Positions 1 through 12,952 of a stretch of 64,000 bases of DNA are shown here, in pieces. Source of the DNA: Paralvinella palmiformis. Lineage: Eukaryota; Annelida; Polychaeta; Terebellida; Alvinellidae. Within the stretch, counting starts at the first letter, position 1, and each line of letters starts with the position of its first letter. The notes beneath the pieces were generated by a model that worked only from the letters and a program-made list of their open reading frames with translations, searched no databases and was not told the DNA's origin. Location of the stretch: the NCBI GenBank assembly GCA_025642065.1, contig JAODUP010000515.1, positions 62,001 through 126,000 of the forward strand. The letters run 5' to 3'. A program made the translations under genes and the position numbers.

Positions 1-59
1 ATACAGTATGGCAATAATAATGGGTTTGTTAACAAGGCCAAACTTTTACATAAGATTTA

Positions 60-420
60 TTATTTGGTGTTGTTTGGTTTTTGGAAGGTGAATGGATGAT
101 TTTCTCATTAACGGGAATATTATTTGTGGATTGGCCTTGGCTGTACGTATTACGAAGATTGATTTTTCTGTGTCTGTTAAGTTGTGTGGTGCATGTGCTA
201 GTAGTTGTTTAAGAGGTTGTCAGCAAGCTGGGAAAGCAGGACAGTTGATTAGATAGTGAACGGGTTCACAATTTTGATTACAATGTACACAAAAGTGTGC
301 AACACCCCTTCGTCCTCTCACGATATCTGGTCGAGTTTTGTATATAATCGGATGATAGCGTCTATGGAATAATTAACATTTTCATGTATATAGAACACTT
401 CTGTCAGGCCTATACAATCT
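60..420 (-). mobile_element. LINE C-terminal fragment
   Basis: Minus-strand reading HPIIYKTRPDIVRGRRGVAH then FCVHCNQNCEPVHYLINCPA and a continuation with one stop. The Cys/His arrangement C-x-x-C-x4-C...H-Y-L-x-N-C-P is typical of the C-terminal knuckle of CR1/L2-like ORF2 proteins. No reverse transcriptase is visible in this piece. Confidence 0.6.
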
Positions 421-707
421 AGTTTGTTGGAGCCTGGGATATTATGCTCCGGTAATTGGTACAATATACGCTAACTGTTTTGAATTCTTCTAGATTGCTA
501 AATAATTTGGGGGAATAATAGTTGCAGGTGTCCAATAGTGTTGTAATCTTCCGTATCATTACAAAAAAGTTGTTCAAAATCACAAATTCTATCGGTCAGA
601 ACCCAATCAAGTGTTACACCATCAGCCATGGAAATAAAGGATCGACATAGGCAAGATTGCATCATTTTTTATGCTGAATTTATATTAATATTGGTACCTA
701 GATTAAA

Positions 708-798
708 TAATATTAGACCAAAATTTATTTTGATTCCCAAAACGCATTCACTTTAATTGCTGTGTTATAAATTTGATAAATTACAAGATAATTAACTA

Positions 799-869
<71 letters not shown>

Positions 870-1058
870 TAAAGTATTTTTAATTTGAATGAGTGTTGCT
901 ATTATTAAATAAATGCTTCCTTAATCAAAACTGAATGAAAAGTATTCTTCCGAACACAAGTTTTTCATTTATAATTATCTTGTAATTTATCAAATTTATA
1001 ACACAGCAATTAAAGTGAATGCGTTTTGGGAATCAAAATAAATTTTGGTCTAATATTA
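708..1058. repeat. 87-bp perfect inverted repeat (fold-back element)
   Basis: Bases 708-794 are an exact reverse complement of 972-1058. The 177-bp spacer contains a (TA)n tract and about 100 bp of other sequence. The arms begin TAATATTAGACC. This fits a fold-back MITE, or a palindromic duplication. There is no coding sequence. Confidence 0.85.
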
Positions 1059-1064
1059 TATTTG

Positions 1065-1150
<86 letters not shown>
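801..1150. repeat. (TA)n microsatellites at 801-864 and 1069-1150
   Basis: Two uninterrupted TA tracts of about 64 and 82 bp lie inside and just outside the 87-bp inverted repeat. Confidence 0.95.
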
Positions 1151-1152
<2 letters not shown>

Positions 1153-2594
1153 TCCGGAATGAGAAAGAGAAAATGAGAGCGATATAATCTAAATTGAAAC
1201 AGACAATTAATACTTTTCGACAATACCGACATATTGTGTGTTTTGCATTGTTATCTTTATTGAGTTCAACGCCTCAGTAAAGAGAATATATCATAATCTT
1301 TCACTTTGCTAGTGTTGATTCGTGGCATACTAATTGTATGACGTAGGAATGGGGTGTTTTGCGGCATATATCGATGTTACCGTGGTATCCATCAAAATTA
1401 AAATATAAACTGGCAAATTTGTATTGATTCTGAGAAGAATACACAACATCGACGTGTTGTTGGATATCGAGGTAAGTAAATAAATGGACGAGTGGGTGCC
1501 CTATTCGACATATATGCTGATCATATATGAGAGATATTGCCGAAATGTTCTTGGAGTTTAATACAATTTGTGAATTTTTTTCACAAGCTTTATTGGCTCT
1601 GCCGAAGTAATTTGCACTGAGCTATTAAACATCAACGTATAGGCGCAACATCCTTCCATTCATAAGATTCATTTACGCAACACTCCTTTGACTGGCCAAA
1701 ATCTGAGGCTTTATTAAATATGACATAATGCTATATAATCCCTATTTAGTGATAACGTAATCATCATCATCATCTTGTTTCATCATAATTACTCCAAGCT
1801 AATAATTAATCCAAAATGTAATTAATGATAATGTGTTTTATTTCGAGGTAATATTTAGAGTAAGAGATGACAGGTTGACAGATCTTTTTCATTCTACTGG
1901 GATGCTTTGTTCGTGATTCACATGAGAGCTGATATGTGTGAGGCCATCATTCACTCCCTCCCCCTAAAACTCTAATCGTTACCATATGGTCCCAGCATTT
2001 TCTTCTTGTTTATTTCGTATTCATAAGAATAGACTATTCAAAAGCAAAATACTATCTTGGCAATCCAGTAGAATTGGTTTGCTTAATTTGATTGAATATA
2101 TGAAAGCTGAGCTTCCAGAATCTCCTTGGATAGCATACTGAGAAGCTAAGCTTCGGTCTCCATTTGTATAGTCTTTTACCACCTAACTGACAGCACAAGA
2201 CCACTCTCCTGCCCATCAGGATGAACCAAAAGGTCAAACCTGTGGAGATGCTTAGTTGGATAGGATCAAATGTTTCTAATGATCAAGGAATCAGCATTGA
2301 AACGAATGGGGACGAACATGACGTCCAGATTCCCTTGTGTTATGCTGATTAAATGAATACATTGAATGTGAGAGGAAGCATTTGTATGACAGACAGTTTC
2401 AAGCGCGTCACCAGGGATCACTAAGTTGGCCACATTGTGGAAAATAAGTAGATTTGTGACGTGTACGGTCCTATGCGAAGCAACGGTTCACCTGCTATGT
2501 TGTGGCTCTGGTCACAGACGCTAGACAAATGTCCCATCAACCACAGATAACGCATACATGCATACACTTTGAAACAAGCTTGATACTAGTTGGA

Positions 2595-3056
2595 CTAAGT
2601 GAAGTCTAAATAAAGGCTAACTGAAGTCATCTGTCTAGTAAAGTCATAATCTAGACGGTTGGAGGTCATAAACAGCGTCCCACTGGTAACAGTAACACAA
2701 CAAAGAGATATGATGTCACACTGACCTTGGTTAATACACTGGTTGGTATTGTAAGTTTCAGTAAGATATTCGACTCCGTAATAGATTATTCTCGATCCAA
2801 TCAACGCACCACTCAATATTCTTATTGTGTTGATAGCATTATTAAGATATTCCAATTTCTTGTTATTTATTTTGTTGACCTCGACCTGACCTTTGCTCTT
2901 CCAGAAAAGCAAACCATTACACAATACGTAAGAACAATCTCCTTCTCCGAATCTTGTTTCTAAATTTCTGATTGGGAAATCAGCGCCTTGATATTGATCT
3001 TGTTCACTACACGGATTAATGAATGAGGTGAGTTTAACATTGACGATCAAGAGCAT
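2595..3056 (-). CDS. Unrecognised 153-codon open frame
   Basis: An uninterrupted frame that is long for this AT-rich background. It contains GADFPIRNLETRFGEGDCSY, a Cys-containing middle, a possible hydrophobic segment (INTIRILSGALIGSRIIYYG) and a serine/threonine-rich end. No family is recognised and no splice context supports it. It ends beside an L2-like 3' terminus on the opposite strand, so it may be part of a repeat or a chance frame. Confidence 0.2.
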   Translation of the reverse strand: MLLIVNVKLTSFINPCSEQDQYQGADFPIRNLETRFGEGDCSYVLCNGLLFWKSKGQVEVNKINNKKLEYLNNAINTIRILSGALIGSRIIYYGVEYLTETYNTNQCINQGQCDIISLCCVTVTSGTLFMTSNRLDYDFTRQMTSVSLYLDFT

Positions 3057-3104
3057 GTTGTATAAGGCGCTGTATAAATTGTGTATAACAACAACAACAA
3101 CACC

Positions 3105-3143
<39 letters not shown>

Positions 3144-3145
3144 AA
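3050..3145 (+). mobile_element. L2-like 3' terminus with (AAC)n/(AAT)n tail
   Basis: The sequence ggcgctgtataaattgtg is followed by (aac)n and (aat)n, the usual end of an L2-type LINE or a LINE-mobilised SINE. No coding remnant is clear upstream. Confidence 0.45.
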
Positions 3146-3329
3146 GGTAAGTTGTAATACGATTTTAGTTGATATGATATAAAAAGGTTTTTTGATAAAC
3201 CATGTGTATTTGATTCACAAACATGTAAAAGTAGATATATTAATGGGTTTCAACAAAATATAATAATAGGCACTAGCCCAGTATTATAGTGGGTGAGTGG
3301 GTAAAAACTACAAAACATCATAGCATACA

Positions 3330-4990
3330 CAGTGTCACAAATTGAATTTTAAGTTGGGATATCGACGGTGGTTAAAACGTTTAGTATCACCCATAAATTT
3401 GTGGATTCTGTTTAACTGGATTTCGTTTGCTGTCAATTCCTGTGTGAAGTCACCATAAAGTATTGCACGAATATCAAGGTCAGTCAAATTTACTGATTCT
3501 AATAATAATTGTCTGGCTGGTGCATATATAGGATAATTAAAAAGGTAATGCTGGGGGTCCTCTCGTGGATAACCACACTGACACTGAGGACTGTCAACTA
3601 TAAGCAGGTTATAGTGTAGATGGGATTTTAGTAGACTATCCTATTCTCATCCGAGCCAAATGAACATTTTCTCACCTAGATCCATAATAATGTAATCCAT
3701 TTTGCTGAAGTATAATCTACAAATTAAAATGATTCTTGAATCCCGACAAACTTGTTGATCCCTTGATATCATCATTCAACGTATTCCATTCAACTATGGA
3801 GTTTGGAATAAATGATTTTGCATAATGTACAAGACGGCATATTCCTAATGTGAAATTGTCTTGTGAACGAAAAGGATAGCGCGTACGTTAGTGTACACGC
3901 TGGATAGCAAATTGATAAGATATGGTGGTGACAGTCTATTAACAATTTTATAAAACAGTTAATCTATGAGCTCTTCTACGACTTGCCAATGTAGGCCAAC
4001 CTACATCTCCAATAAGAAGACTAGTGCTGCATCTGGCCGTGACACCAGTAACCACCCAAGCTGCATCTAGCTGAATGGACTCTAGCTTTTCAATGTCACC
4101 TATGTTGCCACCATCCCACTCAATACTGCCATATTCCATCAACGGTCTAATAGATCATTTGTATATTAACTCCAGAGAGTGCCGGTTTAATTTATATTTA
4201 TAAGGTGTCATCCTGTTTAATGCAGATCTTGCTTGGCCTGTAATATTGCTGATATGTCTGTGCCACGAGAGATCCCTGGATATCGTAATACCAACATGTT
4301 TGTGATATAGGACTTCCTTCAAGATATTTCCATCCATGTGTATTGGTGGATGTTCTTCTACACGTGACTTTGTAGAAATAATCATTGTCTCCGTTTTCGG
4401 TTGACTAAAAGTGACTAACCAGGACGCCCAGTTCGCTACAGCAACTAAATCACCAGCTATCAACATCGCGACTCTCTCTGTTGTCAATCCCTATAAATAG
4501 AGATGTATCATCTGCAAACATAAGAATCTGGCAGTGCGTATGACATGAGTAAGGTATGAGGTATGACGTGAGATATATTTTGAGCTGGGCTAATGTGTCA
4601 TTGGTTATACTTCCTTATTCTAACTTAAATAAAGGTCCATTATACCAGACCTTGTCAAATGCTTTACTGATATCACAACACACAATTCTAATTTCTTTTC
4701 CATTTTCTACCGCCTTATAAAAGGAGTGTTACATTTCAATCAAATGAGTCACCGTTAAAGCACGTGGGAGAAAACCAGATTGCCAAAGAGAAAATAAAAG
4801 AATTTCCTTAAAATAATCAAACAGCATATTGAAAATTTGTTTTTCCATCGCTTTACCAACAGTACCCAATAGAGAGAGAGGTCGGTAATTAGTTAATATT
4901 GACCGATGTTGCGCTTTGTGCAAGGGAATAATGAATGTGTACAAGGGCAGTTTAATGTGTTTGAGTTACGTGGAGCTCCTGAGGATTATG
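3330..4990 (-). mobile_element. LINE ORF2 fragment with reverse transcriptase, internally deleted
   Basis: Minus-strand segments: PLHKAQHRSILTNYRPLSLL, QSGFLPRALTVTHLIEM, CCDISKAFDKVW and LMFADDTSLFIGIDN, which carry the RT catalytic aspartates. Then come WLVTFSQPKTETMIISTKS, HKHVGITISRDLSWHRHI, LMEYGSIEWDGG and a C-terminal Cys/His part CQCGYPREDPQHYLFNYPIY at about 3540-3600. The DISKAFD and FADD blocks lie only about 130-150 nt apart, so a central palm segment is deleted. Stops and frameshifts are present. It is a non-LTR element of the CR1/Jockey superfamily. Confidence 0.87.
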
Positions 4991-5099
4991 GGCATTTTAC
5001 ATGGACTTATTACATGGACACCTGAATAAGTGAAACTGTGCAAAACGTGAGTGTTTAATGATTCGTTGTAGTAGAAAATTAGCACTCTAGTCAGTGATA

Positions 5100-6180
5100 A
5101 TAGTACAGTAAATGTCAGCGGAATCAGCGAATAGTAAGATTCATGAACAGGTGAGCTCTTCTTTCAATACAGCCGTCACGCTTTGAGTAGCCATTACACT
5201 ATAGCCTTCATTCATTCAGAATCCGCCATAAAATCAGACAAAATGCCAGATAATATTCTTCCCATGATATGAATGGACATCAAATATATCTACTAGAATA
5301 CTACTATCATGAAGGGAGACATCGATAAACTTGATATGCGCACTAAGGCCCCGGAGGAAACAAATAGTATCAATGATAGCACTATAGCAGAGCTTCAATG
5401 CGCTGTTAAGGCTCTCCAAGTACACAGGTGAAAAGAGGCAAGATGATACAGTCACATCTAATAGATGAGATTGAAGATCTTCATGGCAGATCAATGTGGG
5501 ACAACGTAATTTTCACCTTGATCTTGCCGTGAACGATTTCAACGAAGCCAAATCTGAGAACTGTGTTGGGTTGGAGAAGGCATTTCAGAGGAACATACTG
5601 GGTATATACATCCAGTCCGCCCACAGACAAGGCAAGTACCAGCTGCAGGTAGTCAGAGGGATATGATCACCCATATCCCTCAATCTGACCAGAGGACGCT
5701 CATCTTTCAGAATGCCATCAGACTGAAGGACAATCGCCGCTACTTCTTTCATCAACTACCAGCCTCTAGATCAGATGATCTGCGTAACAAGGCTGTATTG
5801 GCACAAGGCAAACGTTTGGTTAAAAACAAGCTCAGACACAATATATGAAGCCTCATCTACCAGAATGTCCTTTAGTTGATCAGCCACCCTGTCAAATTAG
5901 AGAAAGCAAGGATAAAAACGAAAGCGGTAGCATTTTTCGTGTATATTGTACCAGTGTTTCTGACATCAAAACAGTTACCGATGTGCGTCAGTACCTCATG
6001 TACAACAAACCCGACGTAGGCAAAGCTACACATATCATTTATGCTTATAGGCTTGTGCCTCGGGGAATAATACAAGAAACCCGTACATGCAACCCTGGCT
6101 ATTCTCACATTGGCAATAGACGATCGATGCACATTAACGGAGGTTGTTTGTATGCTCATTATGTTCTATACAGATAAGTG
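5100..6180 (+). mobile_element. LINE ORF1 region with an IMPACT/UPF0029-like segment
   Basis: Plus-strand fragments in shifting frames. A coiled-coil-like part at about 5310-5430 reads GDIDKLDMRTKAPEETNSI then STIAELQCAVKAL. DLHGRSMWDNVIF at about 5476-5515 resembles the SRSMRDNLIF hinge of LINE ORF1 RNA-binding proteins. GLEKAFQRN and SAHRQGKYQ follow, then FQNAIRLKDNRRYFFHQL at 5690-5760. Next, 5845-6177 reads SGSIFRVYCTSVSDIKTVTD, KATHIIYAYRL, then TRTCNPGYSHIGNRR. That resembles a UPF0029/IMPACT domain with its central acidic part missing. ORF1 assignment is fair; the IMPACT-like call is tentative. Frameshifted and dead. Confidence 0.55.
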
Positions 6181-6729
6181 ATTTATTTCAGAAATTTCAC
6201 TGTATTACCGGTGTAGTACTGTTATGTATAGGATAGTACCCGCGGCTTGGGATTTGTTCCCAGTAGACCCCGAGGCCGTAGGCCAAGGATTCTATAGGGA
6301 ATAAACGCAGGGGTTGAGGGTTATTGTCCGACATAGCGCATAGTCTACCACAGTGGGATTTATTGCAGCGTTGTATTCAAAGTAGATCCCGCTAAGAGCA
6401 AAAGTACCATGCGCTATGATAGTTGGTGGCATTATGATATTTTACCATACCTTTGTAATACTGTTTTACCGTTATGATGTCAATCTCTTACTATTGTGAT
6501 ACCACTATGACAACATCATAGCGTTACTAAATTCAAGAGTTAAAGACTCTATAATCTTGCATATACAGACCATAGATGAAGCATTACCAGGAGTTGTCAT
6601 GAGCACCTCACACCTATTACATCTATTGCACGCGTTATATTTTATATATCTTTGTTTGTTTTCATGGTTTTTTTTTATATAATCTATGCATATCCAATTT
6701 AAACGTTGAAATCTATGTATCAGTATATA

Positions 6730-8966
6730 TGAATCTATTTCAGCCCATAACCTGTTTCACAATCATATTAAGAGACTGTCAACTGTCGAATTTGATGAGT
6801 ACCTGATGAGTTATGTCAAAGACGACTATGATGATGAAACTGTGAATATTATGACATTGATGACATGGCTAAATTTGCTGTGTCTCGCCGAAGCTCTCAA
6901 TGTACAGCGATTCATTTAAGTATACGGAGTTTGCCTAGTAAATATGATCAACTCAGATCCCTCGTGTCAAACATCAGAGATATTGGTATTTCTATACATT
7001 TTGTCATGTTGTACGAAACGTCTTTGACACAATTGAATTGTCATATGTACCAACTTCCAGGATGTCAATTTATCTGTAAGAATAGGAATAGTGGCGGGGG
7101 GGGTGTTGATATGTACATTTGTGATAATTTTCCATTTTTTATACTTACTGATCTCACAGTAAATCATATCCTCGAATTTGAGACGATATTTGCTGGAATT
7201 ACGCATGGCATGCACAAACTTATAATAGGATAGGTGAACAACTCTCGATCAATAGATATGAAACCATTCTGCGCAAATTGCCAACTTCCAACGGGGATGT
7301 TATGATAGGAACTGATCAGAACTTCAATTACCTGGTCATTGAGCGTCACGGAAACATTCGAGATATGTTGTATCTGTTTATAACAAATGGTTTCATTCCC
7401 ACCATTACCAAAGCCACCACAATTTGTCATTCTAAATCGACTCTTATTGATAATATATACACGAAGTTTAAGCCAAATAAAGATATATCATCTGGTAATT
7501 TGACTGTAGATATGTCTGACGATCTGCCTGTCTTTGTGCTCCTGGGTAAGCCAACTCAAAGCAAACGAATTCGGAAAGTAATAACCTATAGACCAATAGA
7601 TTAAACTAAAATACAGAATATGGCAATTTATGGCAATTGATGGTGAGAACGTTCAGTTATGCCCTGGATCGGTTTGCTCCGAATAAAACTCTGAGAATCC
7701 CATATAGAAATATTATTAGAGAACACAGGATGAGTCCGGCCCTACTAAAATCATCAATGACTGGAGAGAAAATGCTTAAAAAAGTAAACCCAAGGATAGC
7801 AAAGCATATATTAATTTTATTAAATATCGAAATTTATATAACAAATTAAAAAGGTTTCATAAACAAAATTACTATGCCACTGAATTAATTAAGTTTAAAA
7901 GTGACTCGAGAAGAACGTGGAAGAAACTGAAGGAAATAAATGGGAAACAAAAAGATAAGAGCAATATCTCGGAAGTGCTTAAAAGTGGAAATGACGTCAT
8001 AAAGGATGCTAAAACTATTTCGGATATGTTCTGTACAAATTTCTCTAAAATTGGACTAAACCTTTCTGAACGCATTCCTGCTCCTGAAAACTCGTTTGGT
8101 CATTACATCAAACATCCCATTAGTAACCAATCATTGTTTATGTCACCAACAGATCTCATTGAAATAACCCGCATCGTAATGTCCCTTAAACCTAATAATA
8201 GCTCTGGTCTTGATGGCACAAGTTCGAAACCAATACAAACAGGTGACGTACCCCGGAGCATGAAGATTGCGAAGATGATACCAATACACAAATCTAAGGA
8301 CAAAACCGATATGCGAAATTACAGGCAAATTTCGTATTACCTTCATTATCAAAAATACTAGAAAAAATAGTTCATGAAAGGCTCTACAGTGTTTTATGCA
8401 AACAAGATACAATGCATGAAAACCAGTATGGACTCCGACCGAAGAACAGCACCATTGATGCAGTAGCTAAATTTACGTCTCACGTAATGACCTTTATTGA
8501 AAATAAACATTCTACCAGGGCGGTGTTCAAGGACCTTTCCACGCTTTGACCATTATGGTGTACGAGTTATTGCCCTGCACTGGTTCAGAAATTATCTGTG
8601 CAATAGATTACAGTTCGTGTCATACTGTAGCGCTCAATCTAGAAGTGATGAAGTTACCTGTGGTGTTCCACGTATTGGGACCACTCTTGTTCATCATCTA
8701 TACAACCTCGTTGTCTTACTCACAGTGCATATTATTTGCCGATGATATGGCAATATATCACACCAATCAAAATTAAAATAACTTATGTACTGACATTGAA
8801 AGTGATCTAAATGTTCTGGCCCAGTGGTTCTAAGCGAACAAATTATCATTGAATGTACACAAAATGAAACTTTTTCGTCTGAAACATAGTGTAAGACACG
8901 GAGAGGTACGTATTTCCATAAAGCTGGGTGCTCATCACATCACTAATGTCAGTAGTTAAAGTTTCT

Positions 8967-9043
<77 letters not shown>

Positions 9044-9430
9044 TGATGGACTGGAGTGGACGGAAAATACCAGCGTTCTGCCAGGAGATTTCTGTCAACA
9101 GATAATCTTAGATTACTGTACCATGGCCTTGTCCATTCACATCTATCCTACGGCACCATACTATGGGGAGCTGCATATCAATATAGTCTACATAGGCTAG
9201 AAATAATTCAAAAACGATGCATACGAAATGTTTGCAATGTTTCCTACAATGAACACACTATTCCAATGTCCAGGTAATTAGCAATACCTAAATTAGAAGA
9301 TAATTATAAATTACAGTTGTGCAAACCGATGTACTCCTTCGTACATCATATACGAGCAACTCCACTGTTCACAATTTTCTGTACAAATGCTGAAATTCAC
9401 GAGTATAATACTTATGGTATATTATAGTAT
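6730..9430 (+). mobile_element. LINE ORF2 (endonuclease and reverse transcriptase), decayed
   Basis: Continues the ORF1 region upstream as one element. Endonuclease parts are IHLSIRSLPSKYDQLRSLVS and GCQFICKNRNSGGGGVDMYI (6900-7120), then GFIPTITKATTICHSKSTLI and DNIYTKFKPN (7380-7480). RT parts are LKPNNSSGLDGTSSKPI, IPIHKSKDKTDMRNYR (8180-8330), ENQYGLRPKNSTIDAVAKF (8420-8480), VRVIALHWFRNYLCNRLQF (8560-8620) and LFADDMAIYH (8737-8765). After a (TA)n block the C-terminal LVHSHLSYGTILWGAAYQYS (9128-9190) follows. This is the L2/CR1 group. Stops and frameshifts occur throughout. Confidence 0.88.
8969..9041. repeat. (TA)n tract inside the LINE ORF2
   Basis: About 73 bp of TA repeat sits between the RT catalytic region and the C-terminal coding part of the LINE. 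It replaces or interrupts coding sequence. Confidence 0.95.
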
Positions 9431-9719
9431 TATTATATATGATTAGGCCCGCATGGGCAGAAAAGGCTGACGCGTAACATCGCCAAAATATTCATTCACC
9501 AATTATCGTCAAATTTGTTTATTGAACTCAGAATAAAAATTTCATCAAATCGTTTACAAATTGCATGAAAAAAGCAGCTCATAACTCAATACTAGAATAA
9601 TCAACATCGCCATTTTTTATCGTCTACGTGACATCATATGCTACTGTAGCGGTCTCAGATGTTTCTCTTGCAATCAATGGGTTTGAAATATTGTGAAGTT
9701 ATGCTACTTATTATTGAAT

Positions 9720-10090
9720 ATATTTTCATAATCTGCGAAACCAGAACGTGTATGGATTTTCTTTTTATTGTAGGCACATAGGTCTCGCCACTAAAACTCG
9801 GTTTTTTCGCCCCGTGATTCTAAGATGGCTATCCTGTGACTCTGGACATCGTTTATCAGCGATAATTCAGTTGTCTTCTCCATCAACAATTTAGTGATAG
9901 GTATCGTGTTATCTCAGCTAATTGGCATTGTTTTTATTATATCATTTATGTTATTCACTGAGGATTGCAAACGAGAAATCTTTCTCATTAGTGTGTCTAT
10001 TTCTTCCTCTGACATCGTTTTAGATTTTTTGGCCACGGCTTACAACTTGGGATAATAATGCTGTCGCTGCTGGGCGATGATGTATCGCTC
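9720..10090 (-). mobile_element. LINE ORF1-like coiled-coil remnant
   Basis: Minus-strand reading KSKTMSEEEIDTLMRKISRL then QSSVNNINDIIKTM, one stop, then LLMEKTTELSLINDVQSHRI and AILESRGEK. The heptad-like pattern and Ser-rich lead-in resemble the N-terminal coiled coil of LINE ORF1 proteins. It lacks a recognisable RNA-binding part, so the call is moderate. Confidence 0.4.
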
Positions 10091-10533
10091 AGGTGTGGCC
10101 GCTTTGTTTGTTGTAGGTTTAGCATGCCGGTCAGCTAACAGTTTTGGCTTTCAAATGCGTGTGTACCCTATCGTCAATAGATCGTGACAATGGCTGTCTC
10201 ATACAACTTCTCCAGTCTCTAACTTGCTAAATATTATTCAATCAAATTGTGTATCGCATGCTACATAACCTCACATATTCCACCTTGATCCATACATATT
10301 CCGATCCATGTCACATTAACGTTTAAAATGTTCATTTACAAAATAGACCGATTTATGAACAATAAACGGGAGACCTGCAACCTCGTGTCACCTCAATCAG
10401 AAGCCATTTTACCAGTCACGCTAAATAAAAAGTTAGCATAATAAGCGGCAGCAGTGGACAGACGGTAACACCGTGCGCTTTCGTCGAGTAAATAAGCCAA
10501 AACCAAACAAAACGTGACAGAAAAAAAGGTCAA

Positions 10534-10579
<46 letters not shown>

Positions 10580-10703
10580 GTTCAAACCCCGGCCGGGTTT
10601 TGTGAGAAAAATGTTTCATCCTTCAATTCGGTAAAACAGTAACATTTATATTTAAACCTTTACTATCTAGTACTCATGCAAGGAATTTGGTACAATGAAT
10701 TAA

Positions 10704-10880
10704 GGTGCCTCCGTGAACTAACTGGAAGGGCGATTGGCCACATTTCTATAGCATCTAGGTTCAAACGTAGGCCGGGTTATGTCATTTTGGGCGTTTCAGC
10801 TTTCACTTCGCTTTATCAACTTCAGAGGTCGCTCGGCCCATTTAGCCCACATTGTGCACAAAAGTAGCCACAAAACAACA
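10704..10880 (+). mobile_element. tRNA-derived SINE copy, diverged
   Basis: Plus-strand copy of the same family: ggtgcctccgtgaactaact head, aggttcaaacgtaggccggg B-box region, then tttcacttcgctttatcaac and ggcccatttagcccac. It is more diverged than the other copies. Confidence 0.65.
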
Positions 10881-12724
10881 ACATTTACATTTATATTTCG
10901 TACAACAAATTAAAAACATTAAGTAAACAGTAGTTTTATGTTTTTATGAATTATGTATGTTTGTATCTCTTTATTTGAAGAATACCGTATCTATAATTAT
11001 AATAACGAAATACACTAGAATATCATCAACGGCGTGTGTCCAATTAATAATATTTTAAATGGTTGTGGATCTGAAATAGCTGCATCTTGCAGTATGGTCA
11101 TTTCACTCAACGGTAACTTCTTAATTACTTATCTTAGCCATTTGATGTGTATGATAATTATTAATGTATTTCACTCGTGCTCCACAACTTCGGGTCAATG
11201 TTTCAATTATCCTCCTATCTGTGTGATGGTTCCCTAGATGGTGAACAGCACCAACCCTAAGCCGACCGACTGACTGACTGACTGACTGACTGACTCATCT
11301 CGGTGCCGAATCTTCCATACACGGGTCATCTTCACCCATGCACATTTGTTAATTGGCGCCAATCGGTGGTCAGGATCCTTCGGGACTTCAAGGGATCCCG
11401 ATGTATCAACCCGAGTAGTTAGTAGTCCTCTGGATCGAGTAGTTCGTGTCAAATAGTTATACTGCATATCCGGTTAATCTTCATCAGTCTTTCCGGGTCA
11501 AGTATTACCTGCTAAGGTGTTTATATTTAGCGGTAACATTTTGTTTGTTTGGTATTAAGCTAAATCAGTGTAAACTAAATCAGTTTATTCTCAACCTATG
11601 ACACTCCAAAAAGCACACACAAAAGTATGAAAATTGGGTTCGCATATAACGAAACACCTGACATCCTAGCTTGGTCAAAACTGTCCCTTTCCGGATCAAA
11701 ACTGACACGAATTTGTACACTATGCAAAATGAGAAATTTCCAAGAACTGATGCTAACACATTTATTTTAGAACTTTTCTTAAATTTGGCAAGTTTTATTT
11801 TTGACTTGTTAATAAAATGTTCTAATTAATGGTACCGGGCTAACCGCAGCACGTATCTAACAGAGTGGTCATCATACATAAAGGTTTATACGAGGTTGTA
11901 CTATATAATTCTAATGTGTCTACATCATTGTTCTGTAATAAATTGATTGGGTCATAATTGACCCAGTTTATATTGATATGTTTGTGGTAGTGCTAATGAG
12001 GGTTAAATGCGTACTTAGTACATATTGAAGAATAAGTCTTTGATATTTAAGTGGGGAAACTGGAGCGAAAAGTCAAGTTATCATTCTAAGCATGAAACGT
12101 TTTCAATTTCAATTTTGACTTCGAAACAAATGTATAATACATCACCTGCATTAGAGTCTATTAATAATAATGTAGTATTCTCAACAATAAAAATATTATA
12201 TTCCCTTATCATACTTATTATATTGATACCGAATCCCAGCTATGGCATACGGAAAATATTTTTAATGAGACGCAAAAAGCATGGGTTACATTATGTATCA
12301 CACATACACACAGCAACTCATCCTGCAATCACATTCCGAGAAAAGCTGGTAAGTACCACAATTTGATACTTATGGTGAACCAAATGACAGGAGGGGGATC
12401 GTTTTGCTCATATTTGAACAAATCTTAATACTAAGGCCTCTTATTTGAATTATGACATTGCCAGTATACTGCTATATACAACCAATACATTTTTCTCTCC
12501 AACAGTGTTCAATTAATAATTCTGTCGTACTGGCACAATTATTTTAGTATTATACCAACAAAACAACCGACTATTGAACTAGGGATAATAAGCTAGTAAG
12601 TCTTTTGTAATATGTTGCAATCTAGTTATGTCCAGAGATTCGTATTATTTGAAACCATTTTTTGGCAAACTTTGTGCGTCAGTTGAACAAGAATACATTC
12701 CGTTGTGTGTATGTGGCATCTTCA

Positions 12725-12952
<228 letters not shown>

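Noticed and set aside
11234..11467. 77-codon minus-strand frame with SVSQSVSQSV string
   Set aside because: Driven by the (gact)n tract; no family resemblance.
12025..12366. 113-codon plus-strand frame
   Set aside because: Composition follows the AT-rich background; no motif, splice context or homology recognised.
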